Origin: Nitrosomonas sp.
GTDB lineage: Bacteria; Pseudomonadota; Gammaproteobacteria; Burkholderiales; Nitrosomonadaceae
NCBI RefSeq assembly: GCF_021731985.1
Contig: NZ_JAKFWH010000060.1
Location: 61,457 to 125,456, forward strand
Reading direction: 5' to 3'
Length of the DNA: 64,000 bases
Position 1 is the first letter of the stretch; every line of letters starts with the position of its first letter. Positions 1-9,015 of this stretch are shown piece by piece. The notes beneath the pieces are model-generated. The model ran no database searches and was not told the DNA's origin. It saw only the letters and a program-made list of their open reading frames with translations. The position numbers and the translations under genes are program-made.

Positions 1-385
1 CCTGCAACCTGGTCACCCTCTATGGAGCAGCTGGCGTCTGATGGTGTAAAGATTATCGCACCGCCGATGTGGATGTTACTGGAACTTGAAGAAGGTGAAA
101 TTGTTCCTTCACTGTATGCAAACCAAGCTAAAAAAGCAGGATTGAATATCATCGCTTGGACATTTGAACGATCTGGCCCGCTGGCAACAGGGGGGGGGGT
201 TCTACTATCAAACACTTAACGGTGAAAACCCAAATCCAAGCCATATTGAGAACAGCGTGATCAATAATGATGGGGACATGTTTAATGCCTTACATGTATT
301 GGCGAAAGATGTTCGTATATTAGGGATATTTTCTGACTGGCCAGCAACCGTCACTTACTATGCTAATTGTATGAATCTTAAATAA
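1..385 (+). pseudogene. Glycerophosphodiester phosphodiesterase, C-terminal part (5' end outside window), frame split at a 10-G tract
   Basis: Frame 1 is open from base 1 ([15 protein letters not shown]...[15 protein letters not shown]) and continues in frame 2 after the G run as [12 protein letters not shown]...[26 protein letters not shown], typical of GDPD C-termini. Removing one G from 190-199 joins the frames. Confidence 0.75.
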
Positions 386-400
386 TCACAATCTTTTCAA

Positions 401-442
401 AAGAGCCGGTCAAATTAGCTCAGCTCGTATGAGCCGGCTCTT
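401..442 (+). terminator. Stem-loop downstream of the GDPD gene
   Basis: Inverted repeat AAGAGCCGG (401-409) / CCGGCTCTT (434-442), just after the stop at 385. Confidence 0.45.
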
Positions 443-554
443 GCAACTTAAAGACTGTAACCTCTGAATATACCACTCCTCATCTGCAGCGCTTTGGTTT
501 AATCTACACGGGTTATTAGCCGAATGAGATTCCAGCATAAACAAGCCCGCAATC

Positions 555-1886
555 TTAAAGCAATTGGTTAGCCAAGTTAGCCAGATTTGACCGCTCCCCC
601 TTTTCTAATCGCACATGTGCATAGATTTCATGATGCTTGATTTTATCAATAAGATAAGACAATCCATTACTTTGGGAATCGAGATAAGGCGTGTCTATTT
701 GGTAAATATCGCCGGTGAATATGATCTTGGTGTTTTCACCTGCGCGTGTAATGATAGTTTTTACTTCATGGGGGGTCAGATTCTGCGCCTCATCCACAAT
801 AAAAAAGACATTTGAAATGCTCCTGCCCCTGATATAGGCCAAAGGGGTAATTTTCAACTTTTCCTGATCGACCGCATCAGTAATCTTTTTATATTCTTTG
901 TCTTTTTCATTAAATTGACTTTTAATGAATTTAAGGTTATCCCACAACGGCTCCATATACGGATTGAGCTTTGATATGATGTCACCCGGTAAAAAACCAA
1001 TGTCTTTATTACTCAGTGGTACTACCGGTCGCGCCAAATATATCTGCTTGAAATGCCTTTTCTGGTCAAGCGCACCAGCCAGTGCCAGCAACGTTTTCCC
1101 CGTCCCTGCTACGCCCTGCAAAGTGACTAGTTTTATATTCGGATTAATGATCGCATGCAAAGCAAAAACTTGTTCGGCATTTCTCGGCGCAATCCGGTAG
1201 GCAGATTTCTTCTCAATGCGCTCGATTCTCTGCGACACTGGATTATAAAATACTAAAACAGAAGTTTTGCTGTTCTTCAGAATAAAGTAGTGATTGGGAA
1301 TAGGAGCTTTAATGCCAACATCCTCAGGCATACAAAAATCATTCGTGTAGATGCTGTCAATAATCCCTTTAGGCAACCCCTCTATAACAGTCTTACCGGT
1401 ATACAAGGATTCCAAATCTTTGATTTTCCCGGTTTTAAAATCTTCTGCAGCAATATTAAGGGACTTTGCCTTAAGTCGTAAGTTAATATCCTTGGTTACC
1501 AAGATTATCTTGTTTTTTGGATATTCTGCATTCAAAGAAATGACCGTGTTCAGAATGCGGTGATCGGCATTGTTTTCTCCAAAGATTTTTGTAGCATCCA
1601 GTCCATTTGTCTGTTCCTGCATAATCACTTTAAATTGACCGTGATTCGGTTTGTCAATGGGAATCCAATTTTGCAATGAGTGACTTGCCGACAGTTTGTC
1701 CATAATGCGTATGAATTCCCTTGTCTCAAAGTTCTTTGTCTCATTACCCTTCTTAAAATGATCAAGTTCTTCAAGTACGGTGATTGGAATGGCTACATTA
1801 TTTTCTTCAAAGCTATAGATTGCGTTGTGGTTGTATAAAATAACTGAGGTATCAAGAACATATATCTTCTTTTGCTTTCGCGGCAT
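555..1886 (-). CDS. PhoH family protein (N-terminal PIN domain plus PhoH ATPase)
   Basis: N-term KKIYVLDTSVILYNHNAI (PIN); Walker A LQGVAGTGKTLLALAGAL; VFFIVDEAQNLTPHEVKTIITRAG typical of PhoH. Confidence 0.93.
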   Translation of the reverse strand: MPRKQKKIYVLDTSVILYNHNAIYSFEENNVAIPITVLEELDHFKKGNETKNFETREFIRIMDKLSASHSLQNWIPIDKPNHGQFKVIMQEQTNGLDATKIFGENNADHRILNTVISLNAEYPKNKIILVTKDINLRLKAKSLNIAAEDFKTGKIKDLESLYTGKTVIEGLPKGIIDSIYTNDFCMPEDVGIKAPIPNHYFILKNSKTSVLVFYNPVSQRIERIEKKSAYRIAPRNAEQVFALHAIINPNIKLVTLQGVAGTGKTLLALAGALDQKRHFKQIYLARPVVPLSNKDIGFLPGDIISKLNPYMEPLWDNLKFIKSQFNEKDKEYKKITDAVDQEKLKITPLAYIRGRSISNVFFIVDEAQNLTPHEVKTIITRAGENTKIIFTGDIYQIDTPYLDSQSNGLSYLIDKIKHHEIYAHVRLEKGERSNLANLANQLL

Positions 1887-2401
1887 GAATAGCTAATTTG
1901 TTTTATAAAATGACAATACTAGTCATTAATTATTACAGTATCGTGTAAGTCATTTATTGAATACTGCATACTTATCCGATTGTCCCCTATCGACGTACTT
2001 AAGTAGGACGATTTGCCTTTCCACGTTTTCTGCCGGAATTTCAGCACTATTTTCTGAATGAGGCGGTTTGCGAATACCAGTCTTACTGCCGCACCGTCAT
2101 GGGTTTACATAGCCGTCTATGAACTCCAAGACATTCTAATTGGGAGCAATATTGCAGCGTATCGTCAAATCGGCGAACATGAGATGTAGAACTTCGCCCC
2201 GGCTACTCAATACTTGTTTGATTAGTACTCAAATTAAACTGAAAGCGGGATAGAGGCATATTCTGTTATGTGTTCGTAAGATTCTGTCGCTACAGAGAAT
2301 CCCCTGCTTTTTTATACTCTCTTAAATTAGGCAAAGAAACTCCTTGTTACGCTTAGAAAGCAATATACTTAAGTATTTAAACAATAACACTAAATTTAAA
2401 A

Positions 2402-3922
2402 ATGAATTCATTGCCAGAAAATACCTGGGAATTAAATGAGGTGGCCAGGAACACCGACATTCTCTCGGAAATATCCTCTGAGTTTGATATTGAGGCTAAT
2501 CCGGGCACAACCTCTAATCTACAATTTTACGATGACTTTGATTCTCATCTGTGGAAGGCGAATTATCTGCTTTGCCAAGTGAATAAACAGCAATTCCAAC
2601 TCATTGATCCTTCTGGCTGTATTGGCGAAGTTGGCGCATCAAGTGGAGCCAGATTCTGGTGGGAATTTTCAGGGAATCAAGTTAAAGACAAATTGCAAAG
2701 TTTAGTTGGTTTGCGCGCGGTATTACCTATCGCATCCATAAACTTGCTTGAGACGGATTTTTCATTGCGCAATGACGATCAAAAAATAGTGGTGAGAGGT
2801 CGTTTAACACAAACGATGGTTGGCAACAAAATTGGCCTTTATCTCACACTACAAGCGCTGCGGGGCTATGCAAAATATTATACCAGGGCTGCACAGCTTC
2901 TCAGGCATTTCATTAAGGCGGAAATTAATCATTTCGGATTGAGATTCCTGTTAATGGTTCAAGGTATTCAGGCCCTCGAACCAAAACAAGGTGCTCTACT
3001 ATCCCTGACGGAGGATATGCGGACAGAGCAAGCGGTACGAGCAATGGCCACTGCTATGCTTGTTCAGACAAAGCTTTATGTTGGTGGTGTAATTGCAGAT
3101 ACAGACACCGAGTTTTTGCATCAATTTCGAGTTAACGTTCGAAAACTAAGATCATTAATCAGTTTGTTAAAACAAGCATTGCCGACATCAATGCTTGACA
3201 CGCTAAAACCTAGACTATCTTCAATTGCAGGCAAAACGAATAAGCTTCGGGATCTAGACGTATTTATACTGGCTCAAGACAGTTATCGTGCGATGTTGCC
3301 AGCAAATTTTGAGAGTGGCTTAAACGAGCTGTATCGCTTAATTGAAAAGCAGCGCAAGCAAGAAAAAAACAAAGTGGCTAAATATTTGTCCTCTACCGAG
3401 TATAGGAACGATGTCGCTACCTGCGCAGCAGAATTATCTCAGAGCTCTGCTTTTCAAACACCCATGGCATCAAAACCAGTATTGCAAGCTGTAAAAAAAT
3501 TATTGTTAAAACGCTATCATAAAATGTTAGCAATGAGCGCGGCTATTAATAGCCAGTCAGCAGATGAAAAAATTCATGAATTACGCATTGAATTTAAAAA
3601 GCTACGCTACTTGATCGAATTTTTTGTTGATTTGTTGCCAAAGAAACGTACAGGCAAAATAGTCAGTGAAATTAAAAAGATACAAACAGTATTGGGTAAC
3701 TACAATGATTATTGTATCCAGATAGAGTTTTTAAACAGTTATATTGATGATACCCGGATTGAAATGTCAAAAGCTTTGAGTGGTTTGATAGCAATTTTGT
3801 ATCGAAAGAAAACAGAAGAACGTCCGAAAGTTGAAGGCGCATTAGCAGATTTTTTCACAGAAAATATGACCATTGAATTTGATTTGGTATTTGAGGCAGC
3901 AGAGACAGGAGATTCAGAATGA
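2402..3922 (+). CDS. CHAD domain-containing protein
   Basis: Two CHAD signature repeats: FLHQFRVNVRKLRSLISLLKQALP and IHELRIEFKKLRYLIEFFVDLLP. Stop overlaps the next start (ATGA). Confidence 0.88.
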   Translation: MNSLPENTWELNEVARNTDILSEISSEFDIEANPGTTSNLQFYDDFDSHLWKANYLLCQVNKQQFQLIDPSGCIGEVGASSGARFWWEFSGNQVKDKLQSLVGLRAVLPIASINLLETDFSLRNDDQKIVVRGRLTQTMVGNKIGLYLTLQALRGYAKYYTRAAQLLRHFIKAEINHFGLRFLLMVQGIQALEPKQGALLSLTEDMRTEQAVRAMATAMLVQTKLYVGGVIADTDTEFLHQFRVNVRKLRSLISLLKQALPTSMLDTLKPRLSSIAGKTNKLRDLDVFILAQDSYRAMLPANFESGLNELYRLIEKQRKQEKNKVAKYLSSTEYRNDVATCAAELSQSSAFQTPMASKPVLQAVKKLLLKRYHKMLAMSAAINSQSADEKIHELRIEFKKLRYLIEFFVDLLPKKRTGKIVSEIKKIQTVLGNYNDYCIQIEFLNSYIDDTRIEMSKALSGLIAILYRKKTEERPKVEGALADFFTENMTIEFDLVFEAAETGDSE

Positions 3923-4671
3923 AAGTGATTGCTTGCTACAGCATGAAAGGGGGCGTCGGAAAAACGGCTACTGCGGTCAATCTTGCCTACTGGGCTGCCA
4001 AATCCGGGTTAAAAACATTACTAATTGACTTGGATCCTCAAGGTGCCTCGTCCTTTTATTTCAGAATCAAGCCATCCTCAAAGAAATGGGCAAAGCGCTT
4101 TTTTAATGCGTATGAAAACTTGGTAAAACACATTAAAGCAAGTGATTTTGAGAATCTGGATATTATTCCGGCACATTTGAGTTTTCGTAACTTTGATACA
4201 CTGTTGGCAGGCTTCAAAAAACGCAAAAATCGGTTGAAGCGCGTATTAAAAGGCTTCAACAAAGAATATGACTTGGTGATACTAGACTGTCCGCCATCCA
4301 TTAGCTATCTGTCGGAATCTATATTTATCGCATCTAATTTGGTTTTGGTGCCTGTTATTCCTACCCCGCTTTCAGAACGGACTTTTGAGCAGCTGATGGC
4401 ATTTTTTGAGGAAAATGATTATCCGCAGAATAAGATCGTACCTTTTTTCTCAATGGTTCAAGGACAAAAGTCGCTGCACAAAGCCACGATGGAAGCCATG
4501 TCGGCAAGATACAAAATGTTTCTGAATACAATCATCCCTTATTCATCAGATATCGAGAAAATGGGCGTACACAAAGCACCTGTCGATGTTTTTGCTAAGT
4601 CTCAGCAGGCTAATTACGCTTATATCAAACTTTGGAAAGAAGTTTCAGAAACCGCGAGAAAGTGTGGATAA
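3919..4671 (+). CDS. ParA/MinD-like AAA ATPase
   Basis: Deviant Walker A MKGGVGKTATAVNLAYWAAKSGLKTLLIDLDPQGAS; YDLVILDCPPS Walker B. 4-bp overlap with the CHAD gene. Confidence 0.92.
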   Translation: MKVIACYSMKGGVGKTATAVNLAYWAAKSGLKTLLIDLDPQGASSFYFRIKPSSKKWAKRFFNAYENLVKHIKASDFENLDIIPAHLSFRNFDTLLAGFKKRKNRLKRVLKGFNKEYDLVILDCPPSISYLSESIFIASNLVLVPVIPTPLSERTFEQLMAFFEENDYPQNKIVPFFSMVQGQKSLHKATMEAMSARYKMFLNTIIPYSSDIEKMGVHKAPVDVFAKSQQANYAYIKLWKEVSETARKCG

Positions 4672-4909
4672 GTTAGAGCAATTGAGATGGGATGAAAATT
4701 CTATTTAATTGAGAAAAAATCGGACCTGCGCCGGAAAGAGCCTGGATTTTTTATGAGGAAGTATCTAATTTTCTATCATCCATGACCAGGGAAGTGCAGC
4801 TGGAAAAATCACGATATAGTTTTATCTGAATAGTCATCGACTTGAGTAGGGTATTTATAATGAATCACACAGACCTCTGATATTATCAGCAGTAGGGTTT
4901 TAATCTAAA

Positions 4910-5020
4910 GTGGAAGCCGTTAGCTTTACACCGCCGGAGTTTGCAGCTTTAGGTATGATTGAAAATAAACGCTATCAGAGTGCCCATCCAGTCAAGGAAG
5001 GTAAACGGGATTATGGCTAG
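4910..5020 (+). CDS. Possible small ORF (GTG start, 36 aa) or gene remnant overlapping the Nudix start
   Basis: Reads VEAVSFTPPEFAALGMIENKRYQSAHPVKEGKRDYG*; its TAG (5018-5020) overlaps the probable Nudix start ATGGCTAG (ATG at 5013). Confidence 0.3.
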   Translation: MEAVSFTPPEFAALGMIENKRYQSAHPVKEGKRDYG

Positions 5021-5429
5021 CAAGCAACATCATAAGAAAAAGCGCATCGCAGTAGTTCCTGTCGTCATGAGCAAAACTAGGCTCAAGGTATATCTGATAA
5101 CCAGTCGTGAGGAACGAAAGTGGATTATACCCACAGGAAAATTGGAGAAGAAGCTCAATAACAGACAGGTAGCAGCACTGGAAGCGTTTGAAGAGGCCGG
5201 CATTCTCGGTAAGCTTGATAAACACTTCAGAGAGCAAGTGTTACTGCAAAGTCCCAGTGGCAAACACAAGCGCAAAACAACGGTTTTTTTGCTCTACGTC
5301 AAGCGTATTTTAAAGTGCTGGCCAGAAATTCATGACCGCAAGCGTAAACTGGTAAGTTTGAAAAAATATTTAAAGTCGGTTTCCAATAGAAAGCTAAAAC
5401 GAAAGTTAGCAAAAAATATATATGCCTAG
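5013..5429 (+). CDS. Nudix hydrolase (DIPP-like)
   Basis: ORF 4959..5429; likely start at internal Met (MASKQHHKKKR...). Nudix-box-like KWIIPTGKLEKKLNNRQVAALEAFEEAGILG. Confidence 0.8.
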   Translation: MASKQHHKKKRIAVVPVVMSKTRLKVYLITSREERKWIIPTGKLEKKLNNRQVAALEAFEEAGILGKLDKHFREQVLLQSPSGKHKRKTTVFLLYVKRILKCWPEIHDRKRKLVSLKKYLKSVSNRKLKRKLAKNIYA

Positions 5430-5578
5430 AATTTAATACTGATCATCTTCAGTTTGATCCATTTTGAATGGATAGAGGCTTTAAAATTCTATTTTTCGTA
5501 CAATTTTGATGAATTTTTGGCCTTTACACACCCTACTGAAAATTGTACAGCGGCATATCATAGCTTGTATCAAAGATT

Positions 5579-6454
5579 TTAAGCCGTCTTTAGATTTGAT
5601 GGATTCTGCAAGTTAGGAATGATTAGTTTTTTGCTGAAAAACATAACTTCAGCGCCTTTGCAGTGATGTCGTGCGTTGTGATTGATATCACAGATCGTGG
5701 TCGGATAACCTTTGTACATCTCAATAATTTCCGGATTGTTGTCGCATAAAACTATCCAGTGCTGAGTGATATGTTCCTTGACCAGTTCTGCAATACTTAC
5801 GTGATCATTATGCAAATTGTGATTTTCATAAAGCCCGCGCCCTTTGACATAGGATGGGGGGACAATATAAGTAAGTGTTTTGTCGGGAAGTGTCGGTAAT
5901 ACGGTTTTAATAAAATCTGCCGCATTTTGGTTATAGAGATGAATCCGTGAATGGTACAGTGCAATCAACTCAATCCTGCGAATCAAGTCAACCTTATCAA
6001 AGCGTGCATCAAGCTTCCAATGACAGTCCTGATTTTCTCCATTGATAGATCCTCCCCAGAGGATTCCTAAGCGATTAACTCGATTTAGAAAAAAAATTGA
6101 GAATCCCACTTCAAGTGGACTGTGATTCGCAAGGGAATTTAGAATAGCCTTCTGCCGTTGCCATTCTTTCATTGTTATTTCTACATCGTGAATGGCTCTG
6201 CAAAGTGCTTCCGGTTGATTGATAACACTGCACCAGAAAGCGTATATAGCAGGATTCGCATCGTTCAAATGGATGCAGGATACATAGCCGCGAGTTAGTA
6301 AATTTATTGCTATCTCCGCACCGCCTGCGTAGGGCTCAACATAATGTCCATCTAACAGATTGTTTTGCTCAAAAATCAACTTAATGAATCTTGATAATTT
6401 GTTTCTTCCGCCTGGGTAACGTAAAGGGGTATTGAGTTTCATCGGATACTCCAT
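5579..6454 (-). CDS. D12-class adenine-specific DNA methyltransferase, orphan, with degenerate catalytic motif
   Basis: Motif I-like PLRYPGGRNKLSRFI; YVEPYAGGAEIAINLL; WKLDARFDKVDLIRRIELI. Motif IV region reads TYIVPPSYVKGRGLYENHN where D-P-P-Y is expected. Confidence 0.85.
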   Translation of the reverse strand: MEYPMKLNTPLRYPGGRNKLSRFIKLIFEQNNLLDGHYVEPYAGGAEIAINLLTRGYVSCIHLNDANPAIYAFWCSVINQPEALCRAIHDVEITMKEWQRQKAILNSLANHSPLEVGFSIFFLNRVNRLGILWGGSINGENQDCHWKLDARFDKVDLIRRIELIALYHSRIHLYNQNAADFIKTVLPTLPDKTLTYIVPPSYVKGRGLYENHNLHNDHVSIAELVKEHITQHWIVLCDNNPEIIEMYKGYPTTICDINHNARHHCKGAEVMFFSKKLIIPNLQNPSNLKTA

Positions 6455-6608
6455 TGTGAATTTGATGCGATGCTAACAACCAGGTTCTTACGCAGAAATA
6501 AAGTCATTTTTTATTATACATTTGATATAAGGCGAATACACGGTTCAAAACCCGCTATCAAGGTTTGTTAAAATTTAACAGAAATTTACTTGATCTCCCT
6601 ATTTGACA

Positions 6609-6738
6609 TCACATTTCAATCGCACCAAATTCTGTGCCTAAGATTTCTTGTGCTGCAAGACCAAGACCATCGCGATAATAGCATAGTGATTTTTCCAAGC
6701 CATCGGCGCCCATCGTAGTCAGCGTAATTTGAGCTAAC
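6609..6738 (-). pseudogene. Glyoxalase/VOC family N-terminal gene remnant
   Basis: Minus-strand reading gives ITLTTMGADGLEKSLCYYRDGLGLAAQEILGTEFGAIEM*, resembling the start of VOC proteins (ITLGVxDLExSLxFYRDGLGLPxxGIxGTEFxxGA); terminated after about 40 residues. Confidence 0.55.
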
Positions 6739-6841
6739 TTTCAAATAAGTATGTGCAACTGGTGATCTGTCATATTTATGTAATCAAATTTTTTTATAAT
6801 TTATAAAATTACTTCTCGTATCCCTGAAAATTGTTGGGATT

Positions 6842-8716
6842 ATGATTAAACAGAAACTAGGTTCGCGCAAATCTGAAAAGTTGCATCCTTATGCCAGCTT
6901 GCTGAATGAGCTGGAAGGGTTGCGGAGTGAACTGTTGGCGCTTGAATACTCATCCTCGACAACACTGCAGCATGTACATCCTTCCCATCTATTCAGTGCC
7001 GTTAATCTGATTCACTACCTGGTCTTGAGGCGACGAGATATACGGTCGCTGCAAGAAAGATTGGCGGCAGTGGGTCTCTCATCGTTAGGTCGCATGGAAT
7101 CGCATGTCTTCGCCAATCTCAATGCGATCATTGCTCTTTTGAGCTGCGCATTAGGCAAGAAATCGGTTGACAAAATAGTGCCTCCCGCAGAGGCGGTAGG
7201 CGCGGCACAGCTTGAAAGCAACACCAATCAGTTATTTGGCAAGCCTCCCTCGCATCGCAGAGTCCGGGTCATGGTCACGATGCCAGGCGGAGTGGCGGAC
7301 GATTATTCGTTGATCAAAGACATGCTCATCCATGGTATGGATTGCGCCCGCATCAATTGTGCGCATGATACACCTGAAATATGGAACCGCATGATTGCGC
7401 ATATCAATTTGGCGCGTCGTGAAACCGGCAGGCCTTGCCGTATCCTAATGGATTTGGGTGGTCCTAAGTTGCGCACTGGCGAAATTGCCCCAGGTCCGGC
7501 TGTACTTAAATGGAAGCCACAACGAGATCTCTATGGCAACGTGATTGCACCCGCGCGAATATGGTTGCATCCCGAAAGCGATACTTCTCCCAGCCCGGCT
7601 CCTGCAGATGCTTGTCTGCCTATACAGGGAGATTGGCTGACAAAATTTACATCGCGCGATATCATTGAGTTTACTGACGCGCGGGGTTCCTCCCGTAGCG
7701 TGCAATTGGTTGGTCAAATTGGAACAGGCTTTTGGGGCGAATCCAGTCAAACCACCTATATCACGCCTGGTATAGCACTCAATCGCCTGCGGGTACCTGT
7801 GTCCGGACATCCCCGTCGTACGGGTTGTACCGGCATTGTCGGAACGCTATCGCCAGTACCTGAATTGATCCGCTTGCACATTGAAGACAATCTGAATATC
7901 ACATCTGAACCTTTGCCGGGTACGCCAGCCCAGTTCGATGCGGGAGGACGATTGCTGCATGCGGCCAGTATTGCCTGCTCCTTGCCGGAAGTATTTCTAA
8001 ACGTCCAGCCAGGTGAACGTATCCTGATTGATGATGGCAGAATCGGTGGCGTAATTCGCAGTGTCTGTAAAAATAAATTAGTCGTTGAAATCACGCAAGC
8101 CCGCGAAGGTGGAGAGAAACTGCTCGCGAATAAAGGCATCAACTTACCGGATAGCCGACTTGAGTTGAATGGTCTGACGGAACAAGACATAGAGCACCTG
8201 GAATTTGTCGTGAAACATGCAGACATGGTCGGACTTTCATTTGTCAGAAGGCCTGCTGACATTCTGTTATTACAAAAGCATTTGAAACGGTTGAAAGCTG
8301 AAAAATTGGGGATCGTGCTGAAAATCGAAACGCGCGCTGCGTTTGAGAATCTACCGGAACTGTTGTTGACTTTGCTGCGATCATCAAATGTCGGTGTAAT
8401 GATTGCGCGTGGTGATCTGGCGGTGGAATGCGGCTATGAAAGATTGGCGGAATTACAGGAAGAAATTCTTTGGTTGGCTGAGGCGGCGCGTTTACCGGTG
8501 ATATGGGCTACGCAGGTATTGGAGGGATTATCCAAGAGCGGCAAACCCAGTCGCGCTGAAATAACCGATGCGGCGATGGGTGTGCGTGCCGAATGCGTTA
8601 TGTTGAATAAAGGATCGCATATTATCGAAGCAATCCAGTCATTGGATGACATCCTGCATCGCATGCAATCCCATCAGAATAAAAAGATATCGCTGTTGCG
8701 GCGCCTGCATTGGTAA
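6842..8716 (+). CDS. Atypical pyruvate kinase-like protein with long N-terminal extension and enlarged B-domain
   Basis: RVMVTMPGG, ARINCAHDTPEIW, LMDLGGPKLRTGEI, ADMVGLSFVRRPADI, VLKIETRAAFENL, GVMIARGDLAVECGYERL, PVIWATQVLEGLSKSGKPSRAEITDAAMGVRAECVMLNKG; no typical PK C-terminal domain. Confidence 0.88.
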   Translation: MIKQKLGSRKSEKLHPYASLLNELEGLRSELLALEYSSSTTLQHVHPSHLFSAVNLIHYLVLRRRDIRSLQERLAAVGLSSLGRMESHVFANLNAIIALLSCALGKKSVDKIVPPAEAVGAAQLESNTNQLFGKPPSHRRVRVMVTMPGGVADDYSLIKDMLIHGMDCARINCAHDTPEIWNRMIAHINLARRETGRPCRILMDLGGPKLRTGEIAPGPAVLKWKPQRDLYGNVIAPARIWLHPESDTSPSPAPADACLPIQGDWLTKFTSRDIIEFTDARGSSRSVQLVGQIGTGFWGESSQTTYITPGIALNRLRVPVSGHPRRTGCTGIVGTLSPVPELIRLHIEDNLNITSEPLPGTPAQFDAGGRLLHAASIACSLPEVFLNVQPGERILIDDGRIGGVIRSVCKNKLVVEITQAREGGEKLLANKGINLPDSRLELNGLTEQDIEHLEFVVKHADMVGLSFVRRPADILLLQKHLKRLKAEKLGIVLKIETRAAFENLPELLLTLLRSSNVGVMIARGDLAVECGYERLAELQEEILWLAEAARLPVIWATQVLEGLSKSGKPSRAEITDAAMGVRAECVMLNKGSHIIEAIQSLDDILHRMQSHQNKKISLLRRLHW

Positions 8717-9015
8717 GCTTTCGCTGGGAGCAAGTAAGTTTTTCTTCTGATTCACAAGGAATTTCTAAGAATTTTGAATTCACCAAAAAAATTTGATAGA
8801 TCAATTTCCTCAGAGTTTTATGTCCATAATGGCCAAGATTGCGGAAAGTGCAGATTCAAAGCTATCAACACATGTTCTTGGCTCTCCTTTTACTGTTCAT
8901 GACCATTCGATTAATATTCTTGTCATGATGCTGTCATTCCCCCATGCAAAAATTCAAGACTATCCGGTGTCAGTATTGACTGGCGGGATCTCGTTAAACC
9001 TCAAAGGAAATAAAC

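Noticed and set aside
1887-2401. 515-bp intergenic region with short open stretches on the minus strand
   Set aside because: Considered as a transposase remnant, but I could not assign any family, so not called.
7756-8262. 168-aa and neighbouring ORFs antisense to the pyruvate kinase-like gene
   Set aside because: Overlap a clear coding gene on the other strand; composition is typical of shadow ORFs.
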